Positions 1 through 5,353 of a DNA stretch of 5,422 nt are shown piece after piece. The stretch spans positions 1 through 5,422 of the forward strand of contig WFTA01000066.1 in assembly GCA_015485715.1 (NCBI GenBank), written 5' to 3'. Origin of the DNA: Patescibacteria group bacterium (GTDB lineage Bacteria > Patescibacteriota > Patescibacteriia > WFTA01 > S139-112). The stretch's first letter is position 1, and each line of letters starts with the position of its first letter. The notes under the pieces are model-generated. The model was given only the letters and a program-made list of their open reading frames with translations. It had not been told where the DNA came from and searched no databases. The position numbers and the translations under genes are program-made.

Positions 1-1
1 G

Positions 2-463
2 AATTTTAAGGATTTATTAAACTTTCTAATCAAGAATTTAAATTTTTTAAACAAGGGCGAGGATGTATTAAATACTTCAAACACGGATTTATTAAATTTT
101 CTGATAATTCCAGCACAAGATATAATGAAAACTGTTAAAAGGCGGATAATGAATTTTGGAATTGTATTTCAGGACGACGCTAAAATAAGAGTACCACGTG
201 CAAGAAGAGGTGATAATAGAAGACAAAAACTCAGGAAACATCTGAAGATGCATATAGAAAAAGATAAGGAAAGATACAGGGAGGAAGTGCTAAGATATCT
301 TGAGATTCTCAAGATAGCTCTTGAAAGAGACGTTCCGGGGATACACAGAATAGTAGAAAATAGTGAGTTTGTGCAGATTGTTTTACGCCTTATTGAGGAA
401 TTTAATTTACCAAAAAATCTCCTCCCAATAAAAAGGAAATTTCAAAAAACAGGAATTGATTAA
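2..463 (+). CDS. 3' end of an unrecognised gene, 5' end outside the window
   Basis: I do not recognise this protein. The reading frame ending at the TAA at 461-463 is open without a stop back to base 2, giving 153 visible residues. The first ATG (125) has no ribosome binding site before it, and the codons upstream look coding, so I treat this as the C-terminal part of a longer protein rather than a 112-residue gene. Residues about 1-35 are rich in Leu, Asn and Phe and repeat a DLLNFL-like motif. Residues about 62-82 are strongly basic (RVPRARRGD, then RRQKLRKHLK). Residues about 83-110 are charged and probably helical, and the tail is basic. I see no membrane segment or catalytic motif. The basic stretch could bind nucleic acid, but that is a guess. 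It is convergent with the thioredoxin gene. An alternative is a shorter gene starting at ATG 125 or 149; the latter has a weak purine-rich stretch (AAGGCGG) before it. Confidence 0.6.
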   Translation, partial: NFKDLLNFLIKNLNFLNKGEDVLNTSNTDLLNFLIIPAQDIMKTVKRRIMNFGIVFQDDAKIRVPRARRGDNRRQKLRKHLKMHIEKDKERYREEVLRYLEILKIALERDVPGIHRIVENSEFVQIVLRLIEEFNLPKNLLPIKRKFQKTGID

Positions 464-487
464 TCTTAGAATTGTCCTAGAGATTTT
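462..487 (+). terminator. weak hairpin at the stop codon, possible terminator
   Basis: The arms AATCT-TAG (462-469) and CTA-g-AGATT (477-485) can pair as an 8-base-pair stem with one bulged G and a 7-base loop. The right arm runs into TTTT (484-487). The stem is AT-rich and the T-run is short, so termination would be weak. Its place at the end of the plus-strand gene, facing the convergent thioredoxin gene, is what makes the call reasonable. Confidence 0.25.
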
Positions 488-521
488 GAGAAGATACATA
501 AAGCCATAGTGTTGTTGATGG

Positions 522-848
522 TTAAAGATAATTATTTATTTTGGTCATCAGGACTTCTTTTGGATTTACACCAACAACACCTTCTTGGGGTTGTCCATCC
601 TTGAAAATTATTAAAGTAGGAATACTCATTATTTGGAATTTTTGAGCTGTTTGAGGATTTTCATCTACATTAAGCTTAGCTATTTTTACATTTTCATTTT
701 CTTCAAAATCTCGTGCCAACTCTTCTATAATAGGTCCTTGTATTCTGCAAGGCCCGCACCATTCAGCCCAAAAATCAACCAAAACTACTCCTTTAAAGTT
801 GGTTACTTCTTCATCAAAGTTTTGATCTGTTAGTATTACTTCTGCCAT
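522..848 (-). CDS. trxA: thioredoxin
   Basis: This is a small cytoplasmic thiol-disulfide oxidoreductase that reduces disulfides in target proteins and is normally recycled by thioredoxin reductase. It has 108 residues, the usual size of a single-domain thioredoxin. The active site WCGPC is at residues 30-34 within the conserved context VDFWAEWCGPC. The buried acidic residue D25, P39 in the helix after the active site, the cis-proline P77 in SIPT and G93 are all in their family positions. The only cysteines are the two active-site ones. There is no signal peptide or membrane anchor, which argues against a periplasmic TlpA/ResA-type protein. The ATG at 848 begins MAEVILTD, a normal thioredoxin N-terminus; no Shine-Dalgarno sequence precedes it. 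The gene stands alone, divergent from the ROK gene and convergent with the left-edge gene. No reductase gene is in the window. Family assignment is very secure. Confidence 0.97.
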   Translation of the reverse strand: MAEVILTDQNFDEEVTNFKGVVLVDFWAEWCGPCRIQGPIIEELARDFEENENVKIAKLNVDENPQTAQKFQIMSIPTLIIFKDGQPQEGVVGVNPKEVLMTKINNYL

Positions 849-863
849 AATATTATTTGTTTA

Positions 864-869
864 ATTATA
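864..869 (-). promoter_or_regulatory. possible -10 box for the thioredoxin gene
   Basis: Read on the minus strand this is TATAAT, 15 bases before the thioredoxin ATG. No convincing -35 element is found at the usual spacing (the hexamer there reads ACTAAT). The region is so AT-rich that chance matches are expected. If it is used, the transcript would have a very short leader, which fits the missing ribosome binding site. Confidence 0.25.
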
Positions 870-893
870 ATTTATTTTAATATTAAATTAGTA

Positions 894-899
894 TATAAT
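894..899 (+). promoter_or_regulatory. possible -10 box for the ROK-led gene cluster
   Basis: A perfect TATAAT lies 49 bases upstream of the ROK start codon. The hexamer 17 bases further upstream (TTTATT, 871-876) is a poor -35 element. Initiation would be expected near 905-907, just before the palindrome at 911-926. This is the best-placed promoter candidate for the six-gene cluster, but AT-rich background lowers its weight. Confidence 0.35.
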
Positions 900-910
900 A
901 AATACAGGTG

Positions 911-926
911 ATTAGTAAATACTAAT
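911..926. promoter_or_regulatory. operator-like 16-base palindrome
   Basis: Two perfect 7-base inverted half-sites, ATTAGTA (911-917) and TACTAAT (920-926), are separated by AA. A third copy of ATTAGTA sits at 887-893, directly against the candidate -10 box and 24 bases from the first half-site in the same orientation. Position just downstream of the predicted transcription start is typical of repressor operators. With a loop of only 2 bases an RNA hairpin is less likely than a site for a dimeric DNA-binding protein. The regulator is unknown and none is encoded in the window. Confidence 0.4.
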
Positions 927-948
927 AAGTAATTTTCATCACATTTTT

Positions 949-1854
949 ATGTATATTGGTGTGGATATAGGAGGTACAACTATAAAATCAGCACTTTTTT
1001 CTTCTTCTTACAAATTGGTTAAGTATTTTGAGTGCAAGACAGATGCAAAGAAGGGCAAAAAAGTGGTTTTGGACAATATATTATTCGCCATTGAGAGTAT
1101 ATATCCTGAAGGAGAAAATGTTAGTAGTATAGGTATTGCCATAAGGGGAGCTATTGATAGTGAAAAAGGGGTTGTGGTAAAAACAACTATGATGCCTAAG
1201 GGTATGAATAATTTTAATCTGGCAGATGTGATAAGAAAGCGGTTTAAAGTTGCTGTAGTTATGGAGAATGATGTAAACTGTTTTACTTTGGGAGAAGCTG
1301 TATTTGGTGCAGGAAAAAATTATAATATAGTTGCAGGAATTGCTATAGGAACTGGTTTTGGTGCAGGGTTGGTTATAGATGGAAAAATATATCACGGTTC
1401 AACATTCACAGCCGTGGAATTTGGACATTCTATAGCAAATCCGGACGGTGAGAGGTGGAATTGCGGGCAAAAAGGATGCTTTGAATCATATGTATCAGGA
1501 AGAGCTATGGAAATGATGTATAGAAGATACACAGGCAGACGAAAAAATACTTTTGAGATTGAGAAATTATATTATTCAAGAGATAAATATGCAAGACAGG
1601 TATTTGATACTATGGCAAAATATTTGGCAATAAGCATAGCAAATATGATAACTATACTCAATCCAGATGTGATAGTTATAGGAGGGGGTATAGGAAAGAT
1701 TAAGGCGCTTACAGAAAAAGCAAAGAAAAACTACAGGAAGTATCTGCCTTATCCTAATATCCAGAAAGTAAAGATAAAATATTCCAGACTTGGATCAAAG
1801 GCAGGTGTGGTAGGAGCGGCATATATGTCTTATCAGAGAATTAAGAGTAAATGA
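949..1854 (+). CDS. ROK-family protein, probable sugar kinase
   Basis: ROK proteins include ATP-dependent glucokinases and N-acetylmannosamine or N-acetylglucosamine kinases, as well as sugar-responsive repressors. This one has 301 residues and no N-terminal helix-turn-helix, so it belongs with the kinases. The phosphate-binding motif DIGGTTIK is at residues 6-13. The catalytic aspartate is D108 in MENDVN. GTGFGAG is at 134-140, and the family segment NPDVIVIGGG lies at 238-247. The EFGH motif (157-160) supplies the zinc/substrate histidine. The following zinc motif, normally CxCGxxGCxE, reads W170-N-C172-G-x-x-G-C177-x-E179: the first cysteine is replaced by tryptophan. Exact substrate cannot be told. 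The ATG at 949 gives a start abutting the first motif as in relatives; there is no Shine-Dalgarno sequence. It is first in the cluster, and its TGA stop overlaps the ATG of the next gene by 4 bases. An in-frame TAA follows the TGA at once. Confidence 0.93.
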   Translation: MYIGVDIGGTTIKSALFSSSYKLVKYFECKTDAKKGKKVVLDNILFAIESIYPEGENVSSIGIAIRGAIDSEKGVVVKTTMMPKGMNNFNLADVIRKRFKVAVVMENDVNCFTLGEAVFGAGKNYNIVAGIAIGTGFGAGLVIDGKIYHGSTFTAVEFGHSIANPDGERWNCGQKGCFESYVSGRAMEMMYRRYTGRRKNTFEIEKLYYSRDKYARQVFDTMAKYLAISIANMITILNPDVIVIGGGIGKIKALTEKAKKNYRKYLPYPNIQKVKIKYSRLGSKAGVVGAAYMSYQRIKSK

Positions 1855-2393
1855 TAATTTTTAATATGAAGAAGATAAATGATAATTCTATAGTTGTTAT
1901 ATCTGACACACATGACAGTTGGGAGAATATTGGGAAATTGTGCAGGATTTTGAAAAAGATGAATACAAAAGTTTTAATTCATTGTGGAGATGTGTGTGCT
2001 CCTATAACATTAAAATATATTCTTGATAATTATAAAGGTAAGATTTATTTGATAAAAGGAAATGTAGATGGTGATATATATTTGATGGATAAGATAGTGC
2101 AGGAGTATAAAAGCAGGGTTTATTTTTTTCATGAAGACATTGGAGAGTTCACGCTACATGGAAGAAAGATAGCTATACAACATTATCCTAAATTAGCTTA
2201 TGGACTTGCCTGCACTGGAGAATACAGTGCTGTATTTTATGGACATACACATATAAGGTCTATGCAGTATATAAAAGCAAAAAATAGGAAAGTTTTACTT
2301 GCAAATCCGGGAAATATGTGCAATATCAAAGATAATCCCAGTTTTGGTATATACAATCCGAGAACAAATAAGATAGAAATTATTGATTTATAA
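1851..2393 (+). CDS. YfcE/MJ0936-type metallophosphatase
   Basis: This is a calcineurin-like phosphoesterase of the small cytoplasmic YfcE/MJ0936 group, which hydrolyse phosphodiester or phosphomonoester substrates with two metal ions. Natural substrates in this group are mostly unknown. All metal-binding motifs are visible: D19-x-H21 (SDTHD), G46-D47, G70-N71 (KGNVD), H111 (IQHYP) and G131-H-T-H134. The closing NPGN (152-155) matches the family's NPGS. At 180 residues it is a complete single domain without a signal peptide. Two starts are possible. The ATG at 1851 forms an ATGA overlap with the ROK stop and favours translational coupling. The ATG at 1866 would remove five residues and give MKKIN as N-terminus, closer to typical members. 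I keep the first because of the overlap. The IMPase-family gene begins 2 bases after its stop. Confidence 0.93.
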   Translation: MIIFNMKKINDNSIVVISDTHDSWENIGKLCRILKKMNTKVLIHCGDVCAPITLKYILDNYKGKIYLIKGNVDGDIYLMDKIVQEYKSRVYFFHEDIGEFTLHGRKIAIQHYPKLAYGLACTGEYSAVFYGHTHIRSMQYIKAKNRKVLLANPGNMCNIKDNPSFGIYNPRTNKIEIIDL

Positions 2394-2395
2394 GT

Positions 2396-3220
2396 ATGTT
2401 TGATGAAAAATATAATAAGTTTGATTTATTTGAATTCGCTCGTACTACTGCTACAGATGAGGCTAAAAAAGCTGTTAAGTGTTTTTATGGTCTTAAAAAA
2501 GAGGATGTAAAGTACAAAACCATTGATGGACACAGGTCTCCTGTAAGTATATGCGATGTTGATATAAATAATAGTATTGTTAAGAAAATATCTGATAAAT
2601 TTCCTGCTCATTCTATATTAACAGAAGAAGCAGGATATACAGACAGGCACAGTGATTGGATGTGGGTTATAGATCCTATAGACGGAACAAGACATTATAT
2701 AGAGCAGAGACAGGCTTGGTCTATATCTATAGGCCTTTTTTACAAAAACAAACCATTTTTAGGAGTGGTTTATGCTCCTCTTCTGGATAAGATGTACAGT
2801 GCTCTTAAAAATGAAGGAGTATACCTAAATAATAAAAGATTTTATCTTCAATCTCATAGAAAAGATAAATATAAAGTTTTGCTTATTTCATCTTCAAATC
2901 CTGTCTGGATAAAAAGGAGAAATAAATATATAGATATATTTAAATCAGTAGATAATGTTGAAGTAGTAAAAATGCAGTATCCTACAACAGTGAGTTTTAT
3001 GGAGATTTTAGAAGGAGTATACGATGCTGTCATAGTTGTAGATGCTAATTTATGGGATGTGGGTGGGATGGCTGCTGTATTGGAGGAAGCAGGATGCAGA
3101 GTGGTAAACGGATTTAGTGATGAGTGGGACGCTACATCAAAGATTTTTTTTGCAGCCCGTGAGTATGCTTTTCAGGAATTGTACGAATATTTTAAACAGG
3201 GATATGATTATAAAAGTTAA
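2396..3220 (+). CDS. inositol-monophosphatase-family phosphatase
   Basis: This protein belongs to the Mg-dependent, lithium-sensitive-type phosphatase superfamily (inositol monophosphatase, CysQ/PAP phosphatase, HisN-type histidinol phosphatase, FBPase IV). It has 274 residues, close to the family norm. The metal ligands are in place: E77/E78 in TEEAG, D93-P-I-D96-G-T98 in WVIDPIDGT, and D221 in LWDVGG. The SPVS-x-x-D segment (48-54) corresponds to the family's D/S-P-V-T-x-A-D. The signature continues DGTRHYIE instead of the DGTTNF of true inositol monophosphatases. DGTR/DGTK followed by an aromatic residue is more like HisN or CysQ proteins, so the substrate may be PAP, histidinol phosphate or a sugar phosphate rather than inositol phosphate. 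No histidine or sulfate pathway genes are nearby to decide. The start has no Shine-Dalgarno sequence, and re-initiation after the metallophosphatase stop is likely. Its last 17 bases overlap the next gene. Confidence 0.93.
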   Translation: MFDEKYNKFDLFEFARTTATDEAKKAVKCFYGLKKEDVKYKTIDGHRSPVSICDVDINNSIVKKISDKFPAHSILTEEAGYTDRHSDWMWVIDPIDGTRHYIEQRQAWSISIGLFYKNKPFLGVVYAPLLDKMYSALKNEGVYLNNKRFYLQSHRKDKYKVLLISSSNPVWIKRRNKYIDIFKSVDNVEVVKMQYPTTVSFMEILEGVYDAVIVVDANLWDVGGMAAVLEEAGCRVVNGFSDEWDATSKIFFAAREYAFQELYEYFKQGYDYKS

Positions 3221-3437
3221 GGTAGTTCCTAAAAGTGGACATCAGAAAATAGAAGAGACTGGTAGTAATAGTTTTAAAGTGTATTTGAAAAGTTTGCCAG
3301 AAGGTGGTAAAGCCAACAAGGAGCTTATTAAGTTTTTGTCCGAAAAGTTTGACATGCCTCAAAGTTTGATTGAGATAATTAAAGGAAAAACATCAAGGAA
3401 TAAAATTATTAAAATAAATTTAAATGAAAGGATATAG
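3204..3437 (+). CDS. DUF167 / YggU-family small protein
   Basis: This 77-residue protein matches the DUF167 (YggU) family, a widespread small alpha/beta fold of unknown biochemical role. The family pattern is clear: an N-terminal strand IIKVKVVPKSG, then FKVYLKSLPEGGKANKELI with the hallmark P-x-x-G-K-A-N, then LIEIIKGKTSRNKIIKI with the G-x-x-S/T-R-x-K motif. I choose the ATG at 3204 because the family begins right there. The frame is also open upstream to an ATG at 3117, but those residues lie inside the phosphatase gene and do not look like the family. A purine stretch CAGGGA stands just before the ATG, the nearest thing to a Shine-Dalgarno sequence in the cluster, though very close to the start. 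It overlaps the upstream gene by 17 bases and the downstream gene by 14 bases. Confidence 0.92.
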   Translation: MIIKVKVVPKSGHQKIEETGSNSFKVYLKSLPEGGKANKELIKFLSEKFDMPQSLIEIIKGKTSRNKIIKINLNERI

Positions 3438-4419
3438 GATAGATACAATTACAGATAAAGATTTGTGGAATGACTTTTTGTTTGCGCATCAGGATGTGTC
3501 CAATTTTTTATTAAGCTGGGAGTGGGGAGAATTTAATAAAAAAAAGGGAAGACAGGTTTACAGACTGGGAATATATGATAATGAACTTGTAGGAATATGT
3601 CAGGTGGTTAAAAAAAAGCTTTTTTTTAATTTTAATTATCTGGATATTGAAAGGGGATATCTATCATCTAAAGATAAGCAGGAGATTTTTAATTTTTTGT
3701 TATCACATATAGCAGAAAACATAAAAGATAAAAACACTGTTTTCCTACGGACAAGTCTGGTGGAAGATGTTTTAAGAGATGGGTTTATAAAACCTAAAAT
3801 TTTAACTAAATTGCATCCACCACATCAAAGTGTAATTTTGGATATCAGTCAGGACGAGAGATATATACTTTCTCACATGCATCCAAAAATGAGATACAAT
3901 ATAAAAAAAGCAATCCAGAAAAAAGTTGAATTTAGAGAGATTAGCTTTGATGATTTTTACGATTTGCTCCTTAAAACAAGCAGGAGGCAGGGTATTAAGA
4001 TTTTCCCACGTGATCACTATAAAAATATTTTATCTATAAAAAGCAGGGATTTGGATATAAGGTTGTGGGGAGCTTATGTAGGCAGTGTGGTGGCAGCCGG
4101 GATTATGAATATATATTTTGGTAATTGTATGTTTTATCTGCATGGAGGAATGGATTATGAGTATAGGAAATATTTTCCATCGCATTTTCTGCATTTTGAA
4201 GCAATTAAAGAGGCACGCAGCAGAGGATATAGGTTCTATGATTTGTGGGGTGTAGATATGTCTGGTGGAAACAAATCATGGAAAGGGATTACCAGATTTA
4301 AAATACAGTTTGGAGGCAATAAAACTTTAAAAATAGTAAATTATCCTCTCACCCTTGATTTGGTTTATAAAAAAACAATTTATCTTTTAGCATCCATGGC
4401 CAAATTTTTTAAAGTATAA
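3424..4419 (+). CDS. FemAB/FemX-like aminoacyltransferase (lipid II cross-bridge type)
   Basis: FemABX proteins take amino acids from aminoacyl-tRNA and add them to the peptide of lipid II, building the cross-bridge of peptidoglycan at the cytoplasmic face of the membrane. At 331 residues this is the usual size, with two tandem GNAT-like domains. Supporting segments are SWEWGEFNKKKGR (31-43), HPKMRYNIKKAIQKKVEF (153-170, the family's K-x-R-Y-x-I-x-x-A-x-K-K-G-V pattern) and LHGGMDYEYRKYFPSHFL (239-256) followed by AIKEARSRGYRFYDLWGV (260-277), equivalent to the family's A-I-x-x-A-x-x-x-G-x-x-x-Y-D-x-x-G. I see no coiled-coil arm insertion like that of staphylococcal FemA. The amino acid donated cannot be told. 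A broader GNAT-fold acyltransferase with another acceptor is the main alternative. There is no Shine-Dalgarno sequence; its start lies within the end of the DUF167 gene. The coding region contains a striking A/T palindrome at 3608-3629. Confidence 0.88.
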   Translation: MKGYRIDTITDKDLWNDFLFAHQDVSNFLLSWEWGEFNKKKGRQVYRLGIYDNELVGICQVVKKKLFFNFNYLDIERGYLSSKDKQEIFNFLLSHIAENIKDKNTVFLRTSLVEDVLRDGFIKPKILTKLHPPHQSVILDISQDERYILSHMHPKMRYNIKKAIQKKVEFREISFDDFYDLLLKTSRRQGIKIFPRDHYKNILSIKSRDLDIRLWGAYVGSVVAAGIMNIYFGNCMFYLHGGMDYEYRKYFPSHFLHFEAIKEARSRGYRFYDLWGVDMSGGNKSWKGITRFKIQFGGNKTLKIVNYPLTLDLVYKKTIYLLASMAKFFKV

Positions 4420-4421
4420 CT

Positions 4422-5300
4422 ATGACAATTAAGGAAATAAAAGTTAAATCAGCACTGGTAAAATCAAGGCTCCCCAGTGTTGATTATGTAGTTAATTGCT
4501 ATGTTGGTTGCGGTTTTGCCTGTAGCTATTGTTATGCAAGTTTTATGGGCAGGATGGTAGGCAGAAGTGTGGATGAGTGGGGCAGTTATGTATATGCTAA
4601 AGTAAACACCCCTGATTTGCTGAAAAAAGAATTAGAAAAATTTAAGAACAAAGGAAAGGGAAAGAAGATTCTGTTTAGTTCTGTGACAGATCCGTTTCAA
4701 GCTGCAGAGTCTAGATATAGACTTACTCAAAAGTGTTTGTCAGTTTTGGCAGATTTTGGTTTTGAGGGAAATGTGTCTATTTTAACCAAATCTCCCGGTG
4801 TTTTAAAAGTGGTTTCTCTTTTAAAAAGTATTCGCAATCTTCAAGTAGGTATTACAGTAACTGCAGCTGATGATAAAATATCAAGATATTTTGAAAAATT
4901 TGCACCCAGCGCGTCTTCTCGTATAAAAACATTAGAGTTATTAAACAGACAAGGTATAAACACTTATGCGTTTGTAGGACCTCTGCTTCCGCATTATGCA
5001 GATGAGGTTGGAAATCTGGAGAGTGTCTTCAAAAGTATTTATAAAGCAGGAACAAGGGATGTGTATGTAGAGCATATAAACCTGTCACTATATATTAAAA
5101 AGAGAATGATAAATGAGTTGAAAGATACTGATAAGAAATTTTGGGATAAATTTTATCTTTCTCAAAATAATGACTATCAAAAATATCTTAATAAAATAAT
5201 TTTAAGATTGGTTAAAAAGTACAATCTTAATCTTCTTTATCCTGATGTTATAGTTCACAACAGGATTAAAAATAAAAATATTAAAAGATATTTTTTTTAG
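4422..5300 (+). CDS. SPL-family radical SAM protein
   Basis: This is a radical S-adenosylmethionine enzyme related to spore photoproduct lyase and the Rv2578c-type group. The cluster motif C30-x3-C34-x2-C37 sits in NCYVGCGFACSYCYA, the typical N-x-Y-x-G-C-x-x-x-C-x-Y-C-Y-A context, and would hold a 4Fe-4S cluster. Further family landmarks are TDPFQ (89-93) with E96 and RLT (100-102), SILTKS (119-124), GITVTAADD (143-151) and the P-L-L-P turn (187-190). At 292 residues it is about the usual length. The chemistry of these non-spore homologues is unknown. Genuine spore photoproduct repair is unlikely because nothing else suggests sporulation. It starts 2 bases after the FemX stop without a Shine-Dalgarno sequence and is last in the cluster. 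The C-terminal residues (KNKNIKRYFF) are low in complexity and end at a TAG. Confidence 0.9.
   Translation: MTIKEIKVKSALVKSRLPSVDYVVNCYVGCGFACSYCYASFMGRMVGRSVDEWGSYVYAKVNTPDLLKKELEKFKNKGKGKKILFSSVTDPFQAAESRYRLTQKCLSVLADFGFEGNVSILTKSPGVLKVVSLLKSIRNLQVGITVTAADDKISRYFEKFAPSASSRIKTLELLNRQGINTYAFVGPLLPHYADEVGNLESVFKSIYKAGTRDVYVEHINLSLYIKKRMINELKDTDKKFWDKFYLSQNNDYQKYLNKIILRLVKKYNLNLLYPDVIVHNRIKNKNIKRYFF
5274..5298. terminator. all-A/T hairpin with T-run at the end of the cluster, possible weak terminator
   Basis: AAAAATAT (5274-5281) and ATATTTTT (5288-5295) are perfect inverted 8-base arms around a 6-base loop, and the T-run continues to 5298. The structure lies in the last codons of the radical SAM gene. 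An all-A/T stem is thermodynamically weak, and such runs are expected in AT-rich DNA, so function as a terminator is doubtful. No better terminator is visible between here and the window end. Confidence 0.2.
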
Positions 5301-5353
5301 TTTTATAAACAAGTGTTTTTGGTGTACGTGTTTCAACACAAGTTTTGAAAGAA

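Noticed and set aside
633..833. Plus-strand open frame of 66 codons opposite the thioredoxin gene
   Set aside because: It lies wholly inside a clear thioredoxin gene on the other strand, is hydrophobic and low in complexity, and matches no family.
878..885. TAATATTA palindrome in the divergent region
   Set aside because: An eight-base all-A/T palindrome is expected by chance in such AT-rich DNA and does not share the ATTAGTA half-site.
1081..1395. Minus-strand open frame of 104 codons
   Set aside because: It is the antisense shadow of the ROK gene, with Ser/Tyr/Ile-rich translation typical of reversed AT-rich coding sequence.
2426..2611. Minus-strand open frame of 61 codons
   Set aside because: It is the antisense shadow of the IMPase-family gene.
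3117..3203. N-terminal extension of the DUF167 protein from an ATG at 3117
   Set aside because: The 29 extra residues overlap the phosphatase gene in another frame and do not resemble DUF167, whose conserved first strand starts at the ATG at 3204.
3802..4017. Minus-strand open frame of 71 codons
   Set aside because: It is the antisense shadow of the FemX-like gene.
949..5300. Alternative genetic code with TGA read as glycine, as in some CPR lineages
   Set aside because: All recognisable genes are full length with no in-frame TGA inside them, and glycine is encoded by ordinary GGN codons. TGA occurs only once, as the ROK stop.
5301..5353. Possible intrinsic terminator or small RNA between the radical SAM gene and the right-edge gene
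   Set aside because: Only short pairings such as GTGTT with AACAC are possible; there is no GC-rich stem followed by a T-run and no RNA family pattern.
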